Shown here piece by piece: positions 19,379 to 28,109 of a stretch of DNA of 45,486 nucleotides. A program made the translations under genes and the position numbers. Below the pieces are notes generated by a model. The model was given only the letters and a program-made list of their open reading frames with translations, was not told the origin of the DNA and searched no databases. This stretch comes from Bacteroidales bacterium (GTDB lineage Bacteria > Bacteroidota > Bacteroidia > Bacteroidales > FEN-979), in contig JADHVQ010000008.1 in the NCBI GenBank assembly GCA_016783905.1, positions 1 through 45,486 of the forward strand. The letters run 5' to 3'. The stretch's first letter is position 1. Each line of letters starts with the position of its first letter.

Positions 19379-19423
19379 AATCCTGGCTGTTTAACCTGCT
19401 AAGATACCAATAAATGCCGTGCT

Positions 19424-20176
19424 TTAGTTCTTCATGTTAGAAATTTTTATCAAATCCGAAGGGGTATCAATGGATATACTTTCGTACTCCGTTATGTGAA
19501 CGAACATCGGATAACCATGCTGAATCCATCGAAGTTGTTCCAGCGATTCAGCTCTCTCGAGAGAGCTCTCCGGCAACTTCACCACCTGTTGCAGGAGAGA
19601 ATTCCTGAATCCATAGATGCCTACATGCTCAAAAAAATGAACCTCTTTGACCCTCTCTTCATCGGATCTGTTCCGCCAATGGGGAATGGGCGAGCGGCTG
19701 AAATAGAGCACCCGGTGATGATCATCAAAGACCAGCTTAACCACATTGGGATCCGTAATATCCTCCGGATTCATGATTTTCCGTGCAAGGGTGGCTATGA
19801 CGGTGGAGGGATTGGAAAAACAGTAGACCACTTCTGATATCTGTTCAGGGTAGATGTAAGGTTCATCTCCCTGGATGTTAACGACCAGTTCGAAATCCTC
19901 CTTTTCTGCAGCACGAATTAACTCCAGGGCTTCGGCACATCGTTCGGTACCTGTTTTATGGCTGGAGGCTGTCATGACGGCTTCACCGCCAAAATCATGA
20001 ACATGTTTCAGGATCCCTTCGTGGTCCGTGGCAACGATCACCCTCGAGAGATCCTGGCATTTGGAAGCTTGCTCATAAACCCGGCGGATCATCGATTTTC
20101 CGTCAATGACAAACAGTGCTTTTCCGGGGAACCGGGTGGAGTCATAGCGTACCGGTATGATACCGAGGCTCTTCAT
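19424..20176 (-). CDS. kdsB: 3-deoxy-manno-octulosonate cytidylyltransferase
   Basis: Start refined to MKSLGIIPVRYDSTRFPGKAL; 'VNIQGDEPYIYPEQI', 'YFSRSPIPHWRN', 'EHVGIYGFR'. Confidence 0.96.
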   Translation of the reverse strand: MKSLGIIPVRYDSTRFPGKALFVIDGKSMIRRVYEQASKCQDLSRVIVATDHEGILKHVHDFGGEAVMTASSHKTGTERCAEALELIRAAEKEDFELVVNIQGDEPYIYPEQISEVVYCFSNPSTVIATLARKIMNPEDITDPNVVKLVFDDHHRVLYFSRSPIPHWRNRSDEERVKEVHFFEHVGIYGFRNSLLQQVVKLPESSLERAESLEQLRWIQHGYPMFVHITEYESISIDTPSDLIKISNMKN

Positions 20177-20184
20177 CAGGGCAC

Positions 20185-20799
20185 TTAAAATAATCCATGA
20201 AGCTCGGCATTGACCCTTTCTATCACGGTGCCAAGGTCTTCTGGATTCTCGGGAAAGTTGACATTGTCGACGTCTACAATCAGGAGTTTCCCCTGTTTGT
20301 AGCCTGCGATCCACTCTTCGTATCGTTCATTGAGGTTTTTCAGGTAATCGAGGCGGATGGCGCTCTCGTATTCACGGCCCCGTTTCTGGATCTGCTTCAC
20401 CAGCGTAGGAACAGTTGCCCGGAGGTAGATCAGCAGATCGGGAGGCTGGATCAGGGAGCTGATGAGTTCGAACAGGGAGAGGTAGTTCTCGAAATCCCGT
20501 GTACTCATCAGGTTCATGGAGTGCAGGTTGGGGGCGAAAATGTGCGCATCTTCATAGATCGTACGGTCCTGAATAACAGTATTTCCGGATTTCCGGATGT
20601 TGACGATTTGTTTGAACCGGTTATTCAGGAAGTAGATCTGCAGGTTGAACGACCACCGCTGCATATCTTCATAGAAACTGTGAAGATAGGGATTCTCGTC
20701 TACACTCTCGTAGTGAGGCTCCCAGTTGAAGTGCTTGGCCATAAGTTCGGTGAGCGTTGTTTTCCCGGATCCGATATTTCCTGCAATGGCAATATGCAT
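20185..20799 (-). CDS. Deoxynucleoside kinase family protein
   Basis: P-loop 'IAIAGNIGSGKTTLTELMAKHF', 'QDRTIYEDAHIFA', 'PDLLIYLRATVPTLVKQIQKRGREYE'. Confidence 0.93.
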   Translation of the reverse strand: MHIAIAGNIGSGKTTLTELMAKHFNWEPHYESVDENPYLHSFYEDMQRWSFNLQIYFLNNRFKQIVNIRKSGNTVIQDRTIYEDAHIFAPNLHSMNLMSTRDFENYLSLFELISSLIQPPDLLIYLRATVPTLVKQIQKRGREYESAIRLDYLKNLNERYEEWIAGYKQGKLLIVDVDNVNFPENPEDLGTVIERVNAELHGLF

Positions 20800-20838
20800 A
20801 GTTCAGATTTTACTTCAAAGATAAACAATGAGCCGGAG

Positions 20839-22356
20839 TTATGAAATCATTTCAAGGATTTCATCCACATATTTCCGGTCGTTGAAAAGCCGGGGCACCT
20901 TGTGCTGTCCTCCCAGTTTCCCTTTTGCCTTTAACCAGTTGTAAAAGGTATTATGAGGGACCACCCGGATGATGGGCTCTCCCAGTATCATGTTGTGGTA
21001 TCGCTTTGCTTCGTAATCGGAGTTCATCGATTTAAGCGCATTATCAAAGATCTCCGTAAAAAAGGCCATCTCTTCCGGTGGAGTATCGAATTCGATCAGC
21101 CACTCATGGGCACCGCATCGGTTTGCTTCCAGATAAACAGGCCCTGCCGTATAGTCAATGATGTTACATCTGCATCTTTTGCAAGCAATCGAGAGGGCCT
21201 TATCGGCGTTATCCACGATGAGTTCCTCTCCGAAGGCGTTGATAAAGCTACGGGTTCGTCCGGTTACTTTGATCCGGTAAGGGTCAGTAGAGGTGAACTG
21301 TATCGTATCGCCAATCAGGTATCTCCACAAACCTGCGTTGGTAGTGATCACAATGGCGTAGTTGGTATGAAGTCTGACCTCCTCGAGTGAAATGGCTTTA
21401 GGGAATTCTGAATTTAGTTCATCCACCGGGATGAACTCATAGTAGATTCCATAGTCCAGCATCAGCAGCATATCATCGGCGTCTCCGCGGTCCTGTATCG
21501 AGAAGAACCCTTCAGAAGCAGTATAGGTCTCCAGATAGTGCATCTGCGGAGAAGGCAGGATCTGTTTGAACTGCTCCCGGTAAGGACGAAAACTCACGCC
21601 TCCGTGGATGAACAGCTCAAAATTAGGCCATACCTCCAGCAGGTGCTTCTTTCCTGTGATCTCCAGAACCCTCCGGAACAGCAACAGGGTCCAGGAAGGA
21701 ACCCCGGAGATGTTGGTCACATCATGCTGAATCGTAGCCCGGGCCATCTTCTCGATCTTCGACTCCCATTCGTCCATGAGGGCGATGGAGAGGTTCGGTG
21801 TACGGAGAAACTCAACCCAGAATGGAAGGTTTTGCATCAGGATTGCAGAAAGGTCGCCCTGATAGTAGATCGATTCACTGGATGCCTCCACCATCTGATG
21901 TGTTCCCCCCATGCCGATGGCCTTCCCGGCAAAGAGGTTGGTGTTGGGATGGTTGTTGCAATAAATGCTAAGCAGATCTTTCCCCCCCTTGAAGTGACAC
22001 TCTTCCAGGGCCTCCTCACTTACGGGTATGAATTTGCTTTTGTCGGCGGTCGTTCCCGACGACTTGGCAAACCATTTGATTTCCGTAGGCCATAGGATGT
22101 TCTGTTCCCCCAGTTTCAGCCTGTCAATAAAGGGTTTTAGCTCTTCATAGTCCCGAACCGGAAGTCGTTCCCTGAACACCTCAGGCGACTGGATCGATTT
22201 AAACTCATACTTCTTCCCCCATTCAGTATCCTGCGCAGCATGCAGTAATTTTTTGAGCCATTCCTGTTGAACATCATGTGGATATTTCAAAAAAAGCTCA
22301 ATCTGATGGATCCGCTTTTTCATCAACCAGGAGATGACTGTGTTCAATAGTTCCAT
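20839..22356 (-). CDS. GH3 auxin-responsive promoter-like family protein
   Basis: 'WFAKSSGTTADKSKFIPVS', 'YTASEGFFSIQD', 'YLIGDTIQFTSTDPYRIKVTGRTRSFINAFGEELIVDNADKAL', 'HKVPRLFNDRKYVDEIL'. Start chosen at MELLNTVISWLMKKR; ORF track begins at 22434. Confidence 0.9.
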   Translation of the reverse strand: MELLNTVISWLMKKRIHQIELFLKYPHDVQQEWLKKLLHAAQDTEWGKKYEFKSIQSPEVFRERLPVRDYEELKPFIDRLKLGEQNILWPTEIKWFAKSSGTTADKSKFIPVSEEALEECHFKGGKDLLSIYCNNHPNTNLFAGKAIGMGGTHQMVEASSESIYYQGDLSAILMQNLPFWVEFLRTPNLSIALMDEWESKIEKMARATIQHDVTNISGVPSWTLLLFRRVLEITGKKHLLEVWPNFELFIHGGVSFRPYREQFKQILPSPQMHYLETYTASEGFFSIQDRGDADDMLLMLDYGIYYEFIPVDELNSEFPKAISLEEVRLHTNYAIVITTNAGLWRYLIGDTIQFTSTDPYRIKVTGRTRSFINAFGEELIVDNADKALSIACKRCRCNIIDYTAGPVYLEANRCGAHEWLIEFDTPPEEMAFFTEIFDNALKSMNSDYEAKRYHNMILGEPIIRVVPHNTFYNWLKAKGKLGGQHKVPRLFNDRKYVDEILEMIS

Positions 22357-22422
22357 GAGGAAAGTTCCGTTCAGGTTGTCAAAAATACAATTAATTTCAG
22401 AGGAGATATAATCATATTTTTG

Positions 22423-22454
22423 TTTGGTTAACAACAGGAATCTACCTAAATTTG
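22423..22454 (+). promoter_or_regulatory. Predicted primary sigma (sigma-ABfr-type) promoter: TTTG-N20-TAAATTTG
   Basis: TTTG at 22423-22426, TAAATTTG at 22447-22454, 20-bp spacer, 22 bp upstream of the ATG at 22477. Confidence 0.7.
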
Positions 22455-22476
22455 CTAACCCTTAAACATAGTTGTT

Positions 22477-23448
22477 ATGACAAAGACCAAGTTATTTATT
22501 GTCGAAGATGAGTTAATCCTCGCACATGATCTGAAAGCCAAACTGACGGACCTTGGATATGAGATTATGGGATTGGATACCAAAGGGGAAAGTGCCGTGG
22601 AGACGATCGCAGCCCTGAAAGAGAATAATCAGGAGCCCGATATCGTAATCATGGACGTCAAGCTAGCCGGCTCAATGGATGGTATCGAAGCAGCCAGGAT
22701 CTTAACTGAGAATTCGAACTGTGGTATCATATTCCTTACTTCACTGAACCGGAATGATGTATTCACAAAATCCTTCTCCCTGAAGCCTTATGCTTACCTC
22801 TTTAAACCGGTTGACATTGACCAGATCAGGGCAGCCATCGAGGTGGCCAATTATCAGCGTAACCTGGAGATTACCAACGAACGGATCATCTCTGAACTGA
22901 AAACCGAGATCCAACATCGAAAAAGTGCCGAGAAAGAGAAAAACCAGCGATTACAGGAGCGGATCCGGGCCGAGCAGAAGGTGAACCAGTTGCTGAAGCA
23001 GAAGCACCAGATGGAACTTGATCTGATCAATCGTGAACTGGCCACCTCTTCTATCTTCATCTCACAGAAGAACAAAATCATCGGTTTGATCCGGAAAGAT
23101 CTGAACCGGTTGCTGAAACGCGGAAAGATCATCAGCAAGAAAGAGATCACTGAGGTGCTGGATACCATTGACGAGAACATCAAGTTTGATAATGACTGGT
23201 ACCGGATCAAAGCTCATTTTGAAAAGATCCATCCGGGATTCTTTGACCGGCTCAGGGAAAAACATCCCCAGCTTACACCAACCGATCACAGACTCGCTGC
23301 GTTGCTTCGCATGAACCTGGCTACCAAGGAGATCTCTCATATCCTGAAGATCACTGCCCCCAGTACTGAAATTTCACGAATCCGGTTACGGAAAAAACTG
23401 GATCTGCCCAAAGGGACCAACCTGGTGCAGTTCATCTGCGCCATTTAG
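22477..23448 (+). CDS. Response regulator: receiver - coiled coil - LuxR-like HTH
   Basis: 'LFIVEDELILAHDLKAKLTDLGYEIMG...DIVIMDVKLAGSMDGI...KPYAYLFKPVD'; coiled coil; C-term 'HPQLTPTDHRLAALLRMNLATKEISHILKITAPSTEISRIRLRKKLDL'. Confidence 0.9.
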   Translation: MTKTKLFIVEDELILAHDLKAKLTDLGYEIMGLDTKGESAVETIAALKENNQEPDIVIMDVKLAGSMDGIEAARILTENSNCGIIFLTSLNRNDVFTKSFSLKPYAYLFKPVDIDQIRAAIEVANYQRNLEITNERIISELKTEIQHRKSAEKEKNQRLQERIRAEQKVNQLLKQKHQMELDLINRELATSSIFISQKNKIIGLIRKDLNRLLKRGKIISKKEITEVLDTIDENIKFDNDWYRIKAHFEKIHPGFFDRLREKHPQLTPTDHRLAALLRMNLATKEISHILKITAPSTEISRIRLRKKLDLPKGTNLVQFICAI

Positions 23449-24182
23449 TCCTCCATCAACTCGTCGGTGAGGGTAAGGTTGTGAAATACCTGCTGAACAT
23501 CGTCGTCCTCTTCGATCAGGTCGATCAGCTTCAGCACTTTCCGGGCATTTTCCGTGTCGATGGTTTCCGTTGATTTTGGGATCCTCTGGAGAGATGCACT
23601 TTCGGGCTCGATGTTTAAATCCTCCAGTTTCTTCATCATATTCCCAAAATCCTCCATGGCGGTGGTAATGGTAAATACCTCCTCTTCCAGTTCAATGTCT
23701 TCGGCTCCGGCATCGATCACCTCCATTTCAAACTCCTCCTGGTTGAGATCGCCTTTTGGAACCACAAAGACCCCCTTTCGTTCGAACAGGTAATTGAGCA
23801 TTCCATTTTTACCGAGTTCTCCGCCATATTTATTGAGGTAGGAGCGGATGTTGCTCACTGTGCGCTGGGTGTTATCGGTCAAACACTCCACATAGAAAGC
23901 AATCCCATGCGGACCTTTCCCTTCGTAGGTAGTCTCTGTAAGAACAGCGGCGTCTTTTTCCGATCCTTTGTTTATGGCACGCTGAATGGTTTCTTTTGGC
24001 ATCGAGGCTCCTTTGGCATTGGCAATTGCCAGCCTCAGTCTCGGATTGCCATCGGAATCACCCCCCCCCTCCCTCACGGCAATGGTAATCTCTTTGATGA
24101 TTTTGGAGAAGATTTTAGAGCGTTTGGCATCAAGAGCCCCTTTTTTGCGCTTGATTGTTGACCATTTATTGTGACCACTCAT
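23445..24182 (-). CDS. yebC: YebC/PmpR family regulatory/translation protein
   Basis: 'MSGHNKWSTIKRKKGALDAKRSKIFSKIIKEITIAVREGGGDSDGNPRLRLAIANAKGASMPKETIQRAI'. Confidence 0.96.
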   Translation of the reverse strand: MSGHNKWSTIKRKKGALDAKRSKIFSKIIKEITIAVREGGGDSDGNPRLRLAIANAKGASMPKETIQRAINKGSEKDAAVLTETTYEGKGPHGIAFYVECLTDNTQRTVSNIRSYLNKYGGELGKNGMLNYLFERKGVFVVPKGDLNQEEFEMEVIDAGAEDIELEEEVFTITTAMEDFGNMMKKLEDLNIEPESASLQRIPKSTETIDTENARKVLKLIDLIEEDDDVQQVFHNLTLTDELMED

Positions 24183-24252
24183 TGAATTGAATTGTTTACA
24201 GATTTACCTTGTAAAATTAGTCATTTTTTCCTCTGCTTATGAAAACGATTGG

Positions 24253-24260
24253 TAACTTTG
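24253..24260 (+). promoter_or_regulatory. Candidate -7 element TAACTTTG upstream of the Ig-like lipoprotein
   Basis: Matches TAnnTTTG; no clean -33 TTTG at 19-21 bp. Confidence 0.4.
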
Positions 24261-24288
24261 GGAGGTTCTAAACTCAACACCAAATTCT

Positions 24289-26004
24289 TTGCAAACCAGA
24301 TCATTCTTCATCGTTCTATTCCTTCTCCTGTTGTCGGTTCTACTGTTTCACTGCGCCAACCCGGTCACTCCTGAAGGTGGCGTCAAAGACATCACTCCGC
24401 CTGAAGTGGAGGAATGTAATCCCCCCAACTACGCAACCCATTTCTCTTCTAAGGACATCCACATCACCTTCAATGAGTTTATCTCCCTGAAATCATCCGG
24501 TCCCGAGATTTTCATCTCTCCTCCCCTTTCCATGAAACCTGACTACAAACAGAGAGGGAAGATGGTCATCATTGATCTCAACGATACCCTCGCCTCCAAC
24601 ACCACGTATATCATCAATTTCGGGAAATCCATTTCCGACATCACCGAAGGGAATGTGCTGACTGACTTCCGGTACGTCTTCTCCACAGGCACCTTCATCG
24701 ACTCCCTGATGATCTCCGGTGAGGTGATCAACGCATTTGACAATAAACCAGTGCCGGATGTTTATGCCCAACTCTATACTAACTCCATCGATACCATCCC
24801 TTTCGATTCCCTCCCCTACCTCGTACCGCCACTTTATGTGACCCAGACAAACGAACAGGGCAAGTTTGTATTTCACAACCTCCGGGAAGACACTTACAAG
24901 CTGGTGGTACTCGATGATCAGACCGGAGATTTTATGTTCAATATGACAGCAGAGAGAATCGCCTTTGCGGATTCACTGATTATCCCCTGGATAGCTCCTA
25001 TGGCCACCCCGGATAGCGCTGGACAGGATAGCATTCACCTCTTCGACACACTCGTTCCTGATCCACTGATGCTGAGAATGTTTGAAGAGGTTGATTCCAC
25101 ACAGGATGTGACCAAATCAGAACTCCTTATGAACAATCTGTTCAGGATCATCTTTAAATATCCCCCCCGCCATCCGGGGATCAAACCCCTGAACATTGAC
25201 ACCACGGTGGCCTGGTGCATGGAAGAGTACAGTGCCGACCAGGATACCGTATTGCTTTTTACCACTACCGAGATTCCGGATACCTTGATCCTGGAGATTC
25301 GTGATGGACCGGTTATACTTGATACAGTAACCATAGCTCCTACCCGCCTGGTTCAGGAAAAACAAAGAAAGAAGAAGGAGGAAGAAGAAGAGAAACCGGA
25401 ACAACTCACCTGTTCATTCAAGCCCAGAGGCACCTTCAACTACCTGAAAAATTCTTTGACAGGCACCTTGTCCTATCCGGTTTCAGAATATGACCTATCC
25501 GGGTTCCGGGTAATCAGCGGAGGGGACACCGTGATCCCTGCTGTGGAGTTTACAGATCAGCTCATGCGACAGTTCAGGGTGATTTCAGCATGGAAAGAGG
25601 TAACTTCATACCAGCTGCTGATTCCCGATTCGGCATTCATCTCCTATAACGGACTGAGTCATGACACCATCATTCACTTTTTCCAGACTGTCACCCCACG
25701 TGATCTTGGCTCTCTCATTATCAACCTGAACATCTCAAACAAGCCGGGAAGCTATATCATTCAGTTGCTTACAGAGAAAGGAAAGATCGTGGAAGAAAAA
25801 ATTGTCCATGAATCAGGACAAATAAAGTTTGCCTTTATCGCACCTGCCAAGTATACGATAAAGGCAATTCTCGACTTTAATCTCAATCGACGATGGGACA
25901 CAGGAGATTACCTGAATAAGATTCAGCCTGAGATCGTTTTCTTTTTTCCGAAGATCATTGAGATCAGAGGGAACTGGGATGTAGAGGAGGTGTGGAAGTT
26001 ATAG
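24289..26004 (+). CDS. SbsA-type Ig-like domain lipoprotein
   Basis: Lipobox-like 'LLSVLLFHCANPVTPEGGVKDITPPEVEECNPPNYATHF..KDIHITFNEFI'; 'YIINFGKSISDITEGNVLTDFRYVFSTG'. TTG start. Confidence 0.85.
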   Translation: MQTRSFFIVLFLLLLSVLLFHCANPVTPEGGVKDITPPEVEECNPPNYATHFSSKDIHITFNEFISLKSSGPEIFISPPLSMKPDYKQRGKMVIIDLNDTLASNTTYIINFGKSISDITEGNVLTDFRYVFSTGTFIDSLMISGEVINAFDNKPVPDVYAQLYTNSIDTIPFDSLPYLVPPLYVTQTNEQGKFVFHNLREDTYKLVVLDDQTGDFMFNMTAERIAFADSLIIPWIAPMATPDSAGQDSIHLFDTLVPDPLMLRMFEEVDSTQDVTKSELLMNNLFRIIFKYPPRHPGIKPLNIDTTVAWCMEEYSADQDTVLLFTTTEIPDTLILEIRDGPVILDTVTIAPTRLVQEKQRKKKEEEEEKPEQLTCSFKPRGTFNYLKNSLTGTLSYPVSEYDLSGFRVISGGDTVIPAVEFTDQLMRQFRVISAWKEVTSYQLLIPDSAFISYNGLSHDTIIHFFQTVTPRDLGSLIINLNISNKPGSYIIQLLTEKGKIVEEKIVHESGQIKFAFIAPAKYTIKAILDFNLNRRWDTGDYLNKIQPEIVFFFPKIIEIRGNWDVEEVWKL

Positions 26005-26014
26005 ACTGCCTGGT

Positions 26015-26314
26015 TTACAACTCCATGCAGCGATCCAGTGAGTTGATGATCTCCGTCAGCTTATCATGCTTCAACGAATAAAAGATCATCTTCCCTTCTC
26101 TCTTTGATTCAAGAACCCCTTTGTTCTTCAGAATATTCAGGTGATGGGAGGCCGAAGCTTGTTCGATGCTGAGTTTCTCGTATATCTCTGTAACAGAGAG
26201 CCTTTTAGTGGCTGTCAGCAGTTCAATAATAGCAATTCTCATCGGATGCGCCATAGCCCTGAGCATGCTTGCACCCATCTCCAGTTTTTCAAGTTGTAAC
26301 ACTTTCTTTTTCAT
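26015..26314 (-). CDS. ArsR-family winged-helix transcriptional regulator
   Basis: 'AMAHPMRIAIIELLTATKRLSVTEIYEKLSIEQASASHHLNILKNKGVLESKREGKMIFYSL'. Confidence 0.92.
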   Translation of the reverse strand: MKKKVLQLEKLEMGASMLRAMAHPMRIAIIELLTATKRLSVTEIYEKLSIEQASASHHLNILKNKGVLESKREGKMIFYSLKHDKLTEIINSLDRCMEL

Positions 26315-26391
26315 GGTTTAAATGAATATTAATTAAAAGTTGACACAAAAATATAAAAAAATATTTTACAAAAATAAATATATATATGTTT

Positions 26392-28026
26392 TCAACAAAA
26401 AAGTGATGTAAAGGCGAATTTTCTTCCGTCAAAGAGACCCTCATCACTCAATTTCAGGTCTGGGATCACCAGCAAAGCCATGAACGAGAGTGTCATGTAA
26501 GGTGCCCGCAGATCGCTCCCCAACCGTTTCGCCCATTGATCCATTTGTTCATATAGCTGTGCGATGCTATATCCGTCCTGATCCGACATGATGCCGGCAA
26601 AAGGCAACGGGATCACCATTTCATGGGCCCCCTCCACGATGGAGATCCCTCCTTTGTGGGAGACAATGAGATTGATGGCACGGGCAATAGAGTCATCATC
26701 TGGCCCCACGGCTACGATGTTATGACTGTCGTGAGCCACGCAGGAAGCAATTGCTCCCCGTTTCAACCCAAATCCACAGGCGAAGCCGACGGCCGGTGGA
26801 GCGGTATGATAGCGGTTCCTGACAACCAGTTTGAGGATATCCCGTTCCGGGTCGCTGACCACAAAGCCGTTGGTGATCAGTGGCGAGACATGGATCTCTT
26901 CCGTGATCAGTTGTCCGTCAATTGCCTTCTGCACCCGGATATCTCCCCGGGCTACCGGTACCCTGAGCTCCTCTGCTTGTGCCGGATTCGTGGAAAAATT
27001 ATTCGATGGGCTCTCCTCTACAGAATGGATGAGGGTTTTGCCGTGCTCAGCTACTTTGAATCCATCCACATAGGTAGCTTCAACCTGGAACCGTTCCAGG
27101 TTATCAACTACGATCAGATCGGCCGGATCACCTGTTTGCAATAGTCCAACTGGAATCCGGTAGTGAGTGACCGGATGATAGGTGCAGCTTCGGATCACCT
27201 GCATAAAATCCGATCCTTTTTTCAGCGCTCTGATCACCAGTTCATTGATATGACCAACAGCCAGGTCGTTTGGGTGTTTGTCGTCCGAACAAAGCATCAC
27301 CATCTCGGGATATTCATCGATCAGGCTACATAGCGCTTCGAAATTCTTGGCTGCGCTACCCTCCCTGATCAGGATCTTCATTCCACACCGGAGTTTATCG
27401 AGCGCCTCCGGTTTGGTAAAACACTCATGATCCGTGCTGATCCCGGCTTCGATGTATTTTTTTGCCTCCTCACCCCGTAACCCTGGAGCATGACCATCAA
27501 TCGGTTTTCCTGCCCTCATCGCCGCTTTCAGTTTGGCCATCACCACCGGATCGCCGGCAAGAACTCCCGGGAAGTTCATCATCTCTGAAAGGTAGCGGAT
27601 CTCATCCATAGCCAGCAGGGCTGATAATTCATCTACTCCGAGAGAGGCGCCCGCCGTTTCGAAAGAGGTTGCCGGAACACATGACGAAGCCCCGAAGTTA
27701 AACTTGAACGGAACCTTTTTCCCATTTCCGATCATGAACATCACCCCGGGAATGCCCAGGACATTGGCAATTTCATGCGGATCCGAAACGGTGGCAACGG
27801 TCCCGTGAACGACGGCTAACCGGGCGAATTCCGAAGGGATTAACATGGAGCTTTCAACATGGATATGCGCATCCACCAATCCAGGCAAAATGTAGTGATT
27901 TTCGTTAACTTTCTCTTCCGAGATCCCGGTAATCCAGCCATCTGCGACCGATACCTTTCCCGGGAAAATACGTCTGCCAACCACATCTACAATATTTCCT
28001 TCAAGTTCAAAAGTTCGTGTTTTCAT
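26392..28026 (-). CDS. ade: Adenine deaminase
   Basis: 'ILPGLVDAHIHVESSMLIPSEFARLAVVHGTVATVSDPHEIANVLG', 'GHAPGLRGEEAKKYIEAGISTDHECF', 'MLCSDDKHPNDL'. Confidence 0.96.
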   Translation of the reverse strand: MKTRTFELEGNIVDVVGRRIFPGKVSVADGWITGISEEKVNENHYILPGLVDAHIHVESSMLIPSEFARLAVVHGTVATVSDPHEIANVLGIPGVMFMIGNGKKVPFKFNFGASSCVPATSFETAGASLGVDELSALLAMDEIRYLSEMMNFPGVLAGDPVVMAKLKAAMRAGKPIDGHAPGLRGEEAKKYIEAGISTDHECFTKPEALDKLRCGMKILIREGSAAKNFEALCSLIDEYPEMVMLCSDDKHPNDLAVGHINELVIRALKKGSDFMQVIRSCTYHPVTHYRIPVGLLQTGDPADLIVVDNLERFQVEATYVDGFKVAEHGKTLIHSVEESPSNNFSTNPAQAEELRVPVARGDIRVQKAIDGQLITEEIHVSPLITNGFVVSDPERDILKLVVRNRYHTAPPAVGFACGFGLKRGAIASCVAHDSHNIVAVGPDDDSIARAINLIVSHKGGISIVEGAHEMVIPLPFAGIMSDQDGYSIAQLYEQMDQWAKRLGSDLRAPYMTLSFMALLVIPDLKLSDEGLFDGRKFAFTSLFC

Positions 28027-28109
28027 GATTGTTTCCTTTTCTGATCCTGGATCCTGGATCTTGAATGCTGGATCCTGGATACAATACCCTATATCTTACA
28101 TTTTATATT
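28027..28109. repeat. Word-repeat junction between rlmN and ade
   Basis: gatcctggatcctggatcttgaatgctggatcctggat, then acgtctcacgtccctcgtccttcgtccttcc running into the rlmN 3' end. Confidence 0.7.

Noticed and set aside
20197-20844. 215-aa + strand ORF opposite the deoxynucleoside kinase
   Set aside because: Antisense shadow of a clearly conserved gene; composition and motifs do not resemble a protein family.
20839-22434. GH3 family protein as a sign of plant-derived horizontal transfer
   Set aside because: GH3-like proteins are widespread in Bacteroidetes, so no special transfer claim is justified.
23445-23448. Interlocked stop codons (TTAG) of the convergent regulator and yebC
   Set aside because: Curious but common in compact genomes; no functional implication supported.
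26341-26392. TTTG / TATTTTTG pair upstream of the ArsR gene as a promoter
   Set aside because: Spacer is about 15 bp instead of 19-21 and the tract is so AT-rich that matches are expected by chance.
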